From contig NMRA01000049.1 of NCBI GenBank assembly GCA_002633005.1, positions 1-62,000 of the forward strand: a stretch of 62,000 nucleotides of DNA. Reading direction: 5' to 3'. This document shows, in pieces, positions 43,618-56,560 of the stretch (its first letter is position 1; each line of letters begins with the position of its first letter). A model generated the notes under the pieces. It was not told where the DNA came from. It ran no database searches and worked only from the letters and a program-made list of their open reading frames with translations. The translations under genes were made by a program, and so were the position numbers. The stretch is from Phoronis australis. Lineage: Eukaryota > Phoronida > Phoronidae.

Positions 43618-45299
43618 TAACTGCGATATTCAACCGCGTTTAAATGTTGTTCGATCGAAAAACCGATAGAGCGAGTAATCCTAAGTCTTAAAAAATCAAG
43701 TGCAAACGTCCGTCAGACGTCTCATGCTTCTCCTATTTTCTGATCTTAAATCAGCGGAGTAGATTTATCTGCCCTTTTATCGTGAGAAGCCTGTAATCCA
43801 ATCATGCGATTTGCTGTTATGCTCTCATGACTTCACATGAGCGACCAAGTCACTTTGCTCGTTTGTACTAAGATAAGACGACAAGAATTGACGATTTTTA
43901 TAAAATCACAAACGCCCATTGTAAATCTACCGTTTTATAGTCGGAATTTCAATAAGTTTAAGCCATTTATCAACAATTTCAGTCGGCAATAAAAGCGGTA
44001 ATAATTCTTCCACGTCTATAATGTTTAAAGAAATAAAGCACGACAAAGCAAATACACGTGCAAGGAAGAACTTAAGGAAATTTTGTTGATGACAGCAACT
44101 TTCCCTCAGTGTGTGTTCTAATCTCGTGAAATCAATGGAGCGGCTACCTCTGCTACAACCCGTGAACGATGTGCCAATATGCTTAAAAGCTTACTGTTCG
44201 TTGCCTCAGACATTTTCCAGACACCTTTATCTCTTTCAAAAGCCGTCTCGACATTTCCAGACTAGCATACTTTTTAGTTTTTTTTGTTGTTGGTTTCGAA
44301 CGCAGTCCGACCTTATTTGTTACAGGTTTAAGTGATGGCGCTACATGTACGTTAGGGGGAACGTTCATGTAATGATCACGTGAATTACCACGTGAACTTA
44401 CCCCTTTTCGTTAAGGTTAAGTAAACAGCAACAGATTTAACGAGCACAATCTTCTTAGGTCAAATTCGCAATTTGGGGATTACTATTAGTTAGCACAGAA
44501 TTTTCGTAGTTATTGGCATTGACCAGAGGTACATGTACAAAACAATAAAACCCGATTTCATGTGTTTTGTGCTCTATTGGGTTTCCGCAAGCTCCCGACA
44601 TCAGCTTCCAGTCAATTTGCTGTTATCGGCGGTAGCTATTCATGCCGAGGACGCCGGTGATTTCGCTCATCAAAGCCGGCTTAAAAATAGAGCAATTCTC
44701 ATAAGAGAAAACGAGAAAAAGCAGTGTGTAACTGAAGCACATTGGACTGCTGTGAGAGATGAATTAGACATTCCAATAACATCAATCTCCACGCGCTTGC
44801 TCACCCTCGAGTCTTTTTATTGAGTTTAAGCCTCAACTTATTTTGAACATCTTAGTATGTTTCCAGTGTTTGACTAAATTAAGTGACCGAGCTCCTCCCC
44901 GAGTGTGAATATATAAAATTGATCGATTGATCTTGGCCAAATACCTTTAAAAAACTTTCTTTTCCATAATTTCTGGAACCGCTTTGAAGACTTGAAGAGC
45001 TTCAAATTCAGCAGACGTGTCTGTTTTTGCAAAAATAACCTTTCTCTGCCTCGAGACTTAGAACCACGGCAGTCTCATTAATAGGAGGGTGTTTTGAAAC
45101 AAACACCCTGCGTAAATCACATGAAAATGCACTAGTTTTCTCCACAATTCATGTTTTAGAACTTTCAGTCAATGTGAAAGACATTTATTTCTAAATAATA
45201 ATTTATTGAAGTTGTTTTGTAATATTCTGCTAACGCTGTTCAATATTATTAGGGTGAACAAAGATAGGGCACTAAAGTATGAACAATAATTGGAAGTAC
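43618..45299. other. intergenic, no gene recognised
   Basis: A 96-codon frame at 44533-44823 is the best candidate but shows no domain, signal sequence at its start or splice partner. Left uncalled. Confidence 0.35.
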
Positions 45300-45502
45300 A
45301 TGCACGAGACAAGTGCAAGCTGCGTATGTGGGCCCATAGCACTGGTCGCCTGGAACTACTTTTATGCTTTTATTAATATACGGATAAAACGGGGCTTAGG
45401 AGTTAGAGACACAAGGGTATAGCAGTGTGCCCTACTGAGACTCGAACACCCGAACTCGAGGAATGGAAGCGGATGTTCATCACACTAGGCTTCCCTGCCT
45501 AC
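45300..45502 (-). repeat. tRNA-derived SINE, diverged copy
   Basis: Read on the - strand: B box region GTGTTCGAGTCTCAGTAGGG, then GCACACTGCTATACCC, the middle block GTCTCTAACTCCTAAGCCCC, ATTAATAAAAGCATAAAAGT, and GGGCCCACATACGCAGCTTG. The final hairpin is eroded. Confidence 0.65.
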
Positions 45503-48500
45503 TTTAGGGAGGGCACTAGTCAGAACAGTTCAAATATAGTTCATAACAAATTACGTACACGTACTGTATTATTAGTGTCGTAAAAGCCGAACTTCGTTAT
45601 ACATTTGTATGTCATTGTTTTGTGGCAGTTTCTAAAGAAACACTTCATAATAAGTTTATGAATATATAAATATTGAACCATCGTGGGAATATACATGTCC
45701 AACACGTGGCTTAAAAATGTTTGGACTATAAAATATATTTTAACTTCCTATTAAGGATAATATTTTTTCTGCCAAGTGTTGTGATACTTCGGATTTATAT
45801 TAAATCAAATGTATAAAGACCTAGTAGCATACGTTTAATCCTTATTAGATGGTTAGAACATGTTCTATTGTAGTCAGCAGCACCTACAGTTTAATCCTAA
45901 CGAACTCCGTAGGCGAGAAATTCATAAAAATTCTCACTCGGTTGATACTTCGCACTTTTAGATTTGTAGCTACATATAAGTCGAACGGGAGATTCATGCG
46001 TCTATTGGACTGGGTTAAGCGTATTTAACAGGGAGTGCGTAAAATAAATATGGTTTACATTACTAACATCACTTAACGAACATGCTATATCAGAATAATT
46101 AAGAAAAATTGCTATACAGTAAAAATATTCTGACAAATTGCAAAAATATCGAAAACAAAGGACAAGGAAAAACTAAGATACCAGTGGTCTCGGACGATTT
46201 TGGTAGGCGACCGACGGCCAACAATGAGCGATGGCCTATTTCTTATAGAACACTTATCCAACTGGTTGCGAAATGACTTCACCAATAACATTTGATATGT
46301 TTACAAGTGGTATAATATTAGTATTAATGAGTTGAAATTAAACGGAAGAGTTTCCATTCAGCTTTAAGTGTTCATATAAGCTACTACCGGAGCCCGGACA
46401 CCTAGCCGCTGACACAACTTCTCCGCTGGGCAGGATGAATATATTAATTACTGCAGGTCCGCGGGCCTTGAATAGATGGAAATCATGTGGCTAAGAGATA
46501 AAAAATATAATGCTGCGTCATGCTTCTGTTACTACAAAAATTTCCTATCGTCAAAATTCAACTCATGGACAATTGTCCACTACACTCTTTCCACAAGTCA
46601 AATTTTTGCCATGTTTTAAAAATGTTTTGACTAATATTGGAAAATTCAAGTCGATTACCATATAATTAGTTTCCCGCCGAAGTGACACATCAAGCAACTA
46701 CCAAGAAACTTCGCCTGTTGTCGTGTCAGGGCAACAAAAATCAAGCACATGTGTAAGCTATTGAAATACAGGTGAGGAAGGAACTATTTGAGGTAAAAAC
46801 ATGTTTTGATTGTTAAAACATCGCAGTACGTTAATGTTTTTTTTTTCTTTTAAACCGCAGGTAAGCTGGTGCCGATTTGCTGTCAAGTTGGTAAGAAATG
46901 CGCTTTCGGTAATTTCACGCCAATTGCTCGTACTTTGCGAGAGTTTCACGATATGTCAAAACAGGAAAGACATTTGCTCATCTCAAAGGGTTTTCTTCAA
47001 ATTTATTACCAGAACGGTTAGTGTTGCTGAAATTTGACATCCTCTTGCGATGAGTCGATGAGTTAGGGCACCTCAATAGTGTTGTCAGTGGGACAGGAGA
47101 CGTAATCACTTATGACTGCTTCAAATACGACTCGCCATATGCACAATTCAGATAAAATTTGGATAATAGGTAATCAAAAATGTATAATGAGTCAAAATGA
47201 GAATTAATATAAAAACAAAATAATAACGAGTATACGCTCACGGTGTCATCAATACGTGTTCAAAGACAACATGACCGTTATTCCGGAAACGTTCCTTAAC
47301 TGATTCCAAGGAACTCAGGTAAAGGAAATAGACGAAAATAGTCGATGAATTTCGTGATCGCGGCCGAGGTACACAATTGTGCTCAAAAAGGCTTTTAGTT
47401 TGATAACGGAAAAGAGACAAACATTATACCATATGTTACATATTACTTAATTTTGTACATATTTTCAATTTTTGAATTAGATTAACCCTTTGGTACTGAA
47501 TTTAATCACATCAAAACATGTTAAGAGAACATTAATTTGTTCTTACAAACAATTGTTAATTTTTTGAAACGTAGAATGTTTACTCGTTTAGCTGCTAAAA
47601 GTGACATTGTCTGAGCGGTATTTCCCAAATATTGAACAACTTTTTGGATGTTATCTCCCTCTGTCTTCATCCTTTGTAATGGCGATCCCATACCTTAATC
47701 TGACATGCCAACATTTATAGCTAAAGTACCTTGATTCCATTTAATCAGAAAGTTTTTGTATGTACTGTACGTGTATGTGATGGTGCATTCGCCTAGTACA
47801 TTTCTTGGATATGTGTGAAATTTCACAAACAGGTGCAGGTATATGAATTTACAATGCCATTTTCACATACAGTATACATGTACAGAACTCGAAGTACATG
47901 TACAGGTGAGACAACAATATGTGCTTCATTACATTGACCTTCGGCTACGCGCACAATGCTTTTGGGAGTTCGAATGAGTGCAAATGAAACCTGAGAGAAT
48001 ATAATATAACTGTGGGCGAGGTGTCACAAAATTTTATTACCTTCTACTACATATATGTTTAACAACGGATAATACATAAACCATGACCAATAACTGTTGT
48101 TAACTACATGTTCAATGCACTTAAATATCAAAACCACGATGCTCATCGCACTGTATAATCATAAGTACAGACTATACGACATGCTACTTATCTTCATATT
48201 TCATTCACTTTTCACAAAAGTATTAACTTCTGAGAACAGAGACAGTTATCACAAAACGCTTTTCACATTATTTGGCCAACAACTTTGTTTACAAAAATTG
48301 TGTAGCAACAAAACGGATCAGAATTCAAAACCTACTGCCCAGATTATGAGAATCAATAAGCTTGCACGCAAGTTGTCATTTTCAAATTGAAACCTTTTTA
48401 AAGAAGTCTTGGGTAGATTAAAATATGTAATCCACACGTATCTTCGTAAATTAGTGAAAATATTAATTTGCAATTAGGCTAAGTGAGAAATGTAAACATA

Positions 48501-50467
48501 CAATAATTTTATGTAACTTACATAGTGCATGAAAATGGGAAGTAGGTTTGCGCCGACGGTTGAAAATTACAAGTGGAGACATGAATCTAGCCATATGCAT
48601 TAAGGTCGGCATTTGTCTTTAGCTACAGAGTCAGTGATGCGTTTGTTGTGGGTGAGATTGAAAGCTGTCACTTGACAGGGCTGTTGGCTGTTCTCGATCG
48701 AAGTGTCATCAATTTTGAAAACGCATTACTGTTGCACAATGCAATTTGGTAAAGTGACTTCGCTAAAAGTTGGGCATTGCTAAAGAACAATTTTACATGA
48801 ATTATACAGCCGTTAAAATGGTCTTAATCTTATTAGGCGTGGACTTTTAGTATAATTCCCCGGCCTCTGGGGAATTTCGTTAAGTCGAGTCAACGTGTCA
48901 TCGAGACCAATTACCTCGAAATCTGTGCTGTCACTTAATATTTTCAATTTAATCTATTGCTTGTAAACGTTTTTGTAAAACAACAGCAAATTGACACGAT
49001 CTGTGCCCTGCTTTTTGATGACTTCAGCTATTGTCAGAAACACATATATTTCGTGTAAAAACATTGACAGTAAGTTAGAGAAGGCTCGGCCTAAAACTCG
49101 ATGCGTCGGTAGCTAGGAAAGCTATTTAATTTCTTGATCATTACATTGTCTTAGCGCGTTTATTTATGTAGCAAAACTATTTTAACTTTGTGCGAGGTGT
49201 TTAATGAACTGGTTAGCAATTTTGTCCTACTCCATTGGTGGATGTAAGATATCATAAGAGAGGGCAACAATTTGTCTCTTAAACAATCGCTCAAGGCACG
49301 ATTGTAAAGTCGTGTAGTGCCAGGAAATCCGGGGGCTCGCAGTGTTATGTCTGCGGCCAAAGACTTAATATTTTTGGTTCTGCCATTGATTCATGGGGTT
49401 TTTGGTTCGGCCATGGAGTTCAGTGGTACTGCCACAATTTTTTGGGAATCTTATTGAAACATTATATTGACCAGCACCTTTTGTTATTCAACGATAACAT
49501 TATAATACTGTTTTTGTTAATTGTACTCAAATAAAAATGTGGTATTAATAAAAATGTGGTATTAATGAAAATCATAAGTGTTTTTACTTTCCTGAAAAAC
49601 AAGGTCTGCATGCCCAAACTTACACGGGAATCATTAAGATCAGTTTTTCTCATGAATAATATGAAATTTATTGAAATAAATACTGTTTTAAAAACTCAGC
49701 GCATAGTAACCAAATTTATCTAACAAGTACGACTGAATTGAGCACCCGGCATATACCCAAAATATAGTTTCCCACTCGGAGTGGAAATATACCCAACTGA
49801 CCCTGTGTATCATCATTAAATAATGACTCCGTGAAAAAATGACCTCGGGTAGTTTTTTCACGGGTCTAAATTTAACGTTAAGATTTTTCAACACATGAAA
49901 AAATGACACAATGCCTGTGAAAACTTGTCCCGTAGTTATTTAACGGCGGTTGGGATCAGCAGAAATGATACCCGCAATAAGGAATCGTTTACACTGCAGT
50001 AATGTTCGATACGCGGATGTTTATGTCTGGGGGTAAACTGAGAGGCGCGCGGCAAGGGAAATCCACACGCTTTGATTTTACAGTATATGTAGTAATTAGA
50101 CAGAGAAAGTACTGAACGGGGTGCAGGCCAAAAATGAGATGTCAGGGAGGTGGGCTTGTCTGTTCAAGAGCAATGTATATTATGTCCGTGACTGAGAATT
50201 GAAAACATTTTTTTTCGAACAGTCTTTGTTGCGTTGCCAAATCAGCAAGTGTCCATGTTTGCATTGCTCGTCCCAGGATATACAGCAGTAATATCTCACT
50301 ACAGTATTTGCGTGAAAACTAATCTTAAAATACTTGGCCACATGGTTTGAGTCTTCCAATCACAACCAAGTTTTTCACTGTCAAAGTGAAATTTGAATTC
50401 GTGATAGGGTCAATCGTGCGTGGGGGAAGAATTTTCAATTTCTTGTTTGAACGACGCGTAGTACATA
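45503..50467. other. intergenic, no gene recognised
   Basis: Nearly 5 kb of A+T-rich sequence. TACATGTA occurs near 47877 and 47897. A diverged G-run element fragment lies at about 49228-49345 (GGTGGATGTAAGATATCATA to CCAGGAAATCCGGGGG). No gene supported. Confidence 0.4.
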
Positions 50468-50630
50468 TAGATTATTACATGGCGAAGTCGTTATCCCCCG
50501 TTATCCAGAGCCCGAGTGGATTTTGGAGAATTATCGCCCGACGGGCGTTACCCCCGAGGGTGATAATTCTCCAAAATCCACGAGGGCTCTAGATAAGGGG
50601 GATAACGGCTGAGAACATGTAATAATCTAT
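50468..50630. repeat. 163-bp near-perfect foldback (hairpin) element
   Basis: Arms of about 70 bp. Left: TAGATTATTACATG, GTTATCCCCCGTTATCCAGA, GTGGATTTTGGAGAATTATC. Right, as reverse complement: TAGATTATTACATGTTCTCA, GTTATCCCCCTTATCTAGAG, GTGGATTTTGGAGAATTATC. The short centre is GCCCGACGGGCGTTACCCCC. Arms match at well over 85% with a small offset near the outer third. Probably a MITE. An open frame across it (50347-50592) is incidental. Confidence 0.8.
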
Positions 50631-51182
50631 TTATACCACATACTAAACGAGAAACATTGCTATGAATCGATTTACCTTTTCTGACTCTCCACGGCTTTGT
50701 AACTACTTTCTATGTCAGAGGCCCGGGGTCGGAGGTCGTGACCTTTTAAGAAAAGCCGAGCTATTTTTGTCAAATAATGCTTTTACTCAAAACCAATTAA
50801 AAACTTAAATATAATAGAAATGCATTGAATATATAAATTAAGGTTTACCAACTACTATAGCTTAAAACACGTTTTTTTCACGCTAAGCTTCGACCGGGAA
50901 ATTATCGTCTGCTAAAGTAGGTTACCACTGGTAACTGAATATAATTCTCAAGTCAAAGATCCTGACGACACGATACCCGCATTCAAACTGGAGATCGGTG
51001 ATTTACAAGTACATGTAAGAGGACATCTGAGAAAAATTTCACTGAATTAAGATATCATTTTTATGGAAATTATGTGTCTTATTTTTCGTAGCGTATAAGT
51101 ACAGTACAATGCGGATTGTTGAACGTGCGATTATTGCGCGTGCTCATTTAAGCATTCTATTTTGACTCTTGATGACGTCAGT
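50631..51182. other. non-coding, no gene recognised
   Basis: Nothing supported besides one TACATGTA near 51009. Confidence 0.3.
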
Positions 51183-51256
51183 CGCTGCATGGTGTAGTGG
51201 TAAAGTCGGCGACCAGCAATTCTAAGGTCCCGGGTTCGACTCCGTACTCGGTTTCC
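51183..51256 (+). repeat. tRNA-like sequence (A and B box), probably a SINE head
   Basis: A box TGGTGTAGTGG and B box GGGTTCGACTCC are 39 bp apart, as in tRNA genes and tRNA-derived SINEs. I cannot form an acceptor stem: the 5' CGCTGCA has no complement after the B box. It is therefore more likely a SINE head or tRNA pseudogene than a working tRNA. It is a different family from the SINE at 28445. Confidence 0.5.
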
Positions 51257-54200
51257 CGGCAAATCGTTATCTCACTAGTGAGATAACTTTATCGGTTATT
51301 ACACGGTTGTATCTGCCATTCGAGGCTAATATTGTGGTATAAATGTACGTACATACATGTATATGTCAGATTAAGGCCAGGGAGGGAAAGGAACGGTTTC
51401 AAATAATGTGTAGGAGAGGGGCTTATCTCTATGCGAGAAAATACATGTTCATGGTCTGGGGATACTTCAACACGCCGAAAAGTGTCTGGTGATTGATCTG
51501 GTTGACTTTAGATTTGTGAGAGAGGAATGGATAGGTTGCGTGAGTGAAGAATATTTGTGCGCTGGAAATCCAGAGCGATACACAGGAAAGAGGGTGTGTG
51601 CTCTTTCCTTGTTAACCTTAAAATCCTGTCATTTATTTATACACCTATGACCCCCATGAGGTCATTTATTCACATTTGTTCACATTAAATTAAGACACCA
51701 AGAAAAGCGTCATGGGATATTTGTTACGCGGCGAGTAATCGTGTCACGTGACTAGAAACAGTTTCCCGTAGGCCTATGGGGTCCAGTTGTCATTGAGATG
51801 CAGTAGCGCATGCGCCCGTTCTATAGTATTAAGCTCGCTGGTTCTCGGTACTCTGCGTGTCCGCTGGGTGGAAGAGGACACGCAGGTATCATTCAGCAGC
51901 ACACGTGTTATCAACGGTTGATGTAACTGGGCAGTCATTGTTTTAGAACAAAGAAAGAAAACGACAGACTGTGAACATCTTTGCAAACAAAGTTCTCTCT
52001 ACTGCAAATATTTTGTAAGTGCAGTAATGTTTAACAGCCACGAAGCCTATTTAACTGTTGTGTTTTTCATACTTTGTGAATACGGGGCAGCAACGTAAGC
52101 ACAAGTCAGAGACAGCAGAAAAATGCACACCGAAAAGTCACTACCACATCTTTCTTATATACATTCATTGAACATATATCCCAACTAACTAAAGACCGAT
52201 ATGTCTGTACAGCAGACCACAAGCTATATCCACATTTACACTTTCTCCATCAATCATGGCACTTTGTTTACGTATAGCGCTACCCGTTGACAATTCGACC
52301 AGCCAATCAGAACATTGGTGTTGAAAAATTCCCGTGGAAAATTAAATTATACCCGCGTGCCCTCTACCCCTTGTCGGACACGTTAGGAACCAGCAATTAG
52401 TGTTAAGATGTCTATGGTCAGGACTCATCTTTCTTCAGTGTCACATAGGGGAGTTAAAATGGTTCACGATCTCTCTTCCTTTAGCCAGCGCCACGTCATC
52501 CCAGCCGCGAGACGAAGGCTCCAAAAGACGTTGGGCACAGACCAGAAGCATGACCTAACTGCGCATTCATCTATTGATTTATTGTAATAAACGCATGCCT
52601 GCCTTACGTGTCCTGAGGCAAGTTCCTTGTGTGGTAAACGGGATCACGCAAACCTTCGCGAATTATCATCATGCGTTACACGAGCAGCTCATGATCTCAC
52701 TAGTTTTGCTATTTTTTGCGCAACGGAACAGGTCCATATATTCGGTGATAAAAAACTCGGCAATGTCCATTAACGAAGTAAAGTAATTTGTTCAACGAAT
52801 TGATAAAGGAAAGGAGGTGAATACATGTTCATAACATTTTTATAGTTAAGACTCCTTGGAGAGCACACAACAGCGTTTTAGTAGTTGTGGTAAATATTTT
52901 ATATAAAACTTTTCTAAATTAGATAGTAAATTGTGCATTTTTCTAAATTGATGTAACTCACTCATATTTCTCATCGTTCGCGTATCTGGGTCGACTGGGG
53001 ATCACCAAGCATGATTTATCACGCAAAACACGAAATGAAAATTGCTTCGACATGCGCGCATTAAAACACACTCATGCAGCAACTTCTTGGAAACTTCACA
53101 CGCTTTACTCCCTGTCTTCAGTTGATACTTTGCTCCTGTCGTTCTCAGGGTGCCATGTAACCCCATTTGTGTCTGTGAATGTATCAAATTTAATTTTCGT
53201 TAATGTTGCATTGATGCAATGCTCCAAAATAAAATGAAATTATGTTGTATAGTAAATATTACCGTTTCTAATAGTTTTTTTTTTCTATAAGCGTTTTGCA
53301 TTAAGGCTACATCCGGTGTCGACATTCTTGAAAGATCGTGTGGTAGTTTAATTGAGCAAAACATCCTTGTAAACTCGATCTACGTATCGCAGACACTCGT
53401 CCATCGATTTTTGAAGAAATGCGCCTTGTTGCTACAGTAGTCTCAAGGTCTCAAATTTCGGTTGTCCAATCTTTACATCACGCAAATTCACTTTTCGCCT
53501 ATAAACTGCAATCGAGAAGGAAATCTCAATTAACTTTATTATCAGATCAGAATTAACGTCAAGGAGTCACCTCCAACTGAAAAGGAAGCCGTCGTTCCTG
53601 ATAAGCCAATCATGTGGCTTTGGTTTATAAATGGAACATAACGGGTTTACTGATCTCGGTCTGAGCAAAACACGGCCATAGAGTCCACAATTACGTGTAA
53701 CACTTTTTTGTCAGAACCGCCTTGACAATCGAGCACTGGAAATGTCAGCCGTAGCCTTCATATAATGCTAAACTCAAAATTCTAAACAGACCTAGTATTC
53801 GCCATATCTGTGAAACTTTGGCTGGGGATTCAACTGCGGCTATAAAATCTGTTAAGTTTCACCCTAGTTGACGACATGGTTGCGTTTTGTATAGCAAAGC
53901 CCTTGCAATAAGTTTGCTTGATGCAAAATTTGACCAGGTGACTGCGAATGTTTCGTGAGTACATGTACGAAGCTCGGAACCTTATTAGGTTTTCTTGCAA
54001 AATGACGACAACTAAATTGGTCGAAGCCCAAGGAATGATGATACATGAGAAAAAGCTGTTTCCTATCCACAAATCAAAATGCGTTGTGTATGTACGGATT
54101 GCGCCCCAGATTTATTAAAATGTTAACGAGGTTTATTAGGCTCTGAAAACATGAGAAGTCCTAATTATTTATTGATTTTGTATGATTTATTTATTTAACG

Positions 54201-54849
54201 TGATATGGATTCCAAGAATAAAATGAGAAAGCCGGACAAAATGAAATACGTGTATTCTGGGTGTACAAAGTAACAAGAAAATCAGTTAATTACCTTGGCA
54301 TTTGACTTTTTTCCAGCTTGGGTTCGCATTTGGAGTTTTGTACTGCGTGTGAAGTTACGAACAGCATTTTCAGTCCTTGGTTTGTTTAATTTATTTTGAT
54401 TGAAATAATTTTCTTCGCGAAATGAATTCTTTCAGTTTAGCAACTTTTTTGTTTTAAAAAAAATAGACTTCATTCCGTCACATTACACCCATTTCTGACA
54501 AATGTAGAGCTCCGTCAATTAAACTGGACCGATTTTCATTACCATGGATACATGCATAGGAAGTTCCTTTGCCTTCAATAGGACACTGCAGTAAAAATAA
54601 GGCAGCCGTTAAACGGTTCTAACATACAAATTAATCTCACCTTTGGACGAGTCGCGTGCTAAACAAAAGCTCATTTATAGTTATTGTCAATTCTTCATTT
54701 TCAATAGACTGAAATCCAGACCGCTATAACTGATTGGCTGATATGTCAGTGACGTGTTGGTGGTTTCTCGACTGCTTATCACATAATGCTGTGCCATATT
54801 GGGACGAGTTTATATCATATTTTATCATTGTTTCAGCCGATCTTATTTT
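51257..54849. other. intergenic, no gene recognised
   Basis: CGTTATCTCACTAGTGAGATAAC at about 51265-51287 is a 10-bp-arm hairpin just after the tRNA-like head and may belong to the same element. No gene recognised in the rest. Confidence 0.4.
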
Positions 54850-55983
54850 TTAAAGGAGAATGCCACCCAAAAAACAACCTATTTTGTATCAATTTAGATC
54901 GAGTAGTTCTACTCGGTAACGGCAGGTTTGGTTGCGTTACCTAACAGCTGACGGCAGACGGAGGTGTTGAAATTATCCAATGACGTAATTGGTTTCACAC
55001 GCAGTCTGTTCTGCAGTTCACAACACGGGTTAGTGGTGTCAGCTTATCGCTTGAATTCTTCGTTTAACACCAATAAATCATCAAACTTCAATGTAAAACC
55101 ATTAAAAATACACCGAGTTCTTATAAAAACGTGTTGTTTTACTTCGAGGTTACGGATTTACTGGTACTTGGACACACAGTAGCCTACAAGTCGGCATGCC
55201 AATTTACCAATTTCCGTAGCAGAAGTTTGGGGTCGAAGTATTCTCCCGTGAAATACAGACAGGAGAGCCTAGGTCTGTGTTGTTTATACTTGTGATTTTT
55301 TTGAGTTAAATCAAACAAAACGCTTGTTATCCCGGCCAGTGGCTCTGAACCTAATCAGGCCCGTCGCGGCCGGACTTCGCTATTCCGTCCAGTGGCTCGG
55401 AACTCAAGCAGGCCCGTCGCGACCGCCTGGACTGGCACGAACATAAACCAGCTTCAGTTGGAAACTAAACCTTCAGTCACGAAAGACTATAATATTGAGC
55501 CAAAGAAAGAATGTGCACTTAATTATTTATGTGAATCAGCCGCGAAACTGAAAATCTCACGGTGGCCGCGAAGCGGGGTTCCCCTTCCACAGACCGTCAG
55601 GGCAAAGGTTTTACAGTAACAATGATTTGTCACAATATACAGTATTTGTATTTCTAAATAAAGATTCCCCTAACATGTAACCATAGCATATAAAATCGAG
55701 TAATTCTTTCACAACAGCTTTCTGTCAGCAAACACTGAATTAGCATGCGCTCACACGGCCTCGGTCCCCGGTCTACCTTTGTTGCCTGCATCAAAACCGG
55801 TAACGCGGTCTTTATTCAATTGCTGGCTTCTCAAAACACTTGCTCTAACGAGCACTCCAAGGCATTACAGATTGTATCTAATGAGACAGTCTTTGTTTCA
55901 TTTTCAAATAAGCATTGTTTAGGATCATTTTAGGATGAGAATAATTCATTCTGAAACAGAACGCAGAATAATAAACGTCTACA

Positions 55984-56130
55984 TGGCAACTCGCCCGGCG
56001 TCAATTCCGACTTAGTCAAGACCTCATCCGACGAAGACTTCACGGGTCGGATCGTTAGGTTTCACAGGCTATCAGTTCGAACCTGAATATACTGATCAAG
56101 AAATACTAGAGAGGCGCCGTGAACGTGCAT
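55984..56130 (+). pseudogene. remnant of second transposon ORF with YxFEP motif
   Basis: Starts with ATG and the same MATR residues as copy 1, breaks at an early stop, and in another frame continues GFTGYQFEPEYTDQEILERR and RERA before a stop. The motif-rich segment shows a once-translated protein, acidic then basic and helical. Function unknown. Confidence 0.5.
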
Positions 56131-56179
56131 AGACAACGGAACGTATCGATAGTTCTTTGGTAAGCCGGAATTCGTCAGA

Positions 56180-56378
56180 GTCATCACTGTGGACGAAATG
56201 CCGGCTACAGACACGGCGATGTTTCACGGCCTCATACTTGCTACACAACAGCATACCTTTCATTTTTCACTAATGCGAGCTACTTCCTAAGCATTTGGGG
56301 CTCTCGAGGAAGTGGAAAAACAATATACCCGCTTTCTTCGAAGCTTCATAGTTCGGACATGCGGGAACGATGCATCGC
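56180..56378 (-). pseudogene. THAP zinc-finger remnant of transposase, copy 2
   Basis: The - strand reads RCIVPACPNYEASKKAGILF then FHFLESPK, and after small insertions RRVCSRHFVHSD-like sequence in another frame. All four metal ligands (Cys, Cys, Cys, His) can be placed if the frame breaks are ignored. Not functional. Confidence 0.65.
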
Positions 56379-56560
56379 AATATAGCAGCATTCACTCTGG
56401 AGACGAACCACTGACGTCACTGAGTCGCTTCTCACCTTCCTCACAGGTAAACGCGTTACCTCTCGGCAAGGTGAGGTCGATCGTATAAGAGGCTATGTGG
56501 ATACAGACTGATTAAGACGGTAAAAAAGACTAATTAAATCAGGTGGCATTCTCTTTTAAT

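Larger units (their letters stand above)
54850..56560 (-). mobile_element. decayed THAP DNA transposon (Kolobok-like), copy 2, both ends present
   Basis: Flanked by TTAA on both sides (54850-54853 and 56557-56560). Inside these, AGGAGAATGCCACC on the left and GGTGGCATTCTCTT on the right are inverted complements at 13 of 14 positions. The 1.7-kb interior holds a broken THAP ORF reading leftward from the right end and a broken acidic ORF reading rightward, which converge. Relative to copy 1 it has about 430 bp extra (about 55415-55850), starting with a tandem duplication of CCAGTGGCTC...AGGCCCGTCGCG. TTAA target site plus THAP fits Kolobok; piggyBac shares TTAA but has no THAP domain. Confidence 0.8.

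Noticed and set aside
44533-44823. 96-codon open frame with an internal hydrophobic run
   Set aside because: The hydrophobic run is not N-terminal, no family is recognisable, and no repeat or splice evidence supports it.
51183-51256. Functional tRNA gene
   Set aside because: A and B boxes are present but no acceptor stem can be formed.
54850-56560. piggyBac assignment from the TTAA target
   Set aside because: The THAP remnant and the absence of piggyBac-like sequence favour Kolobok.
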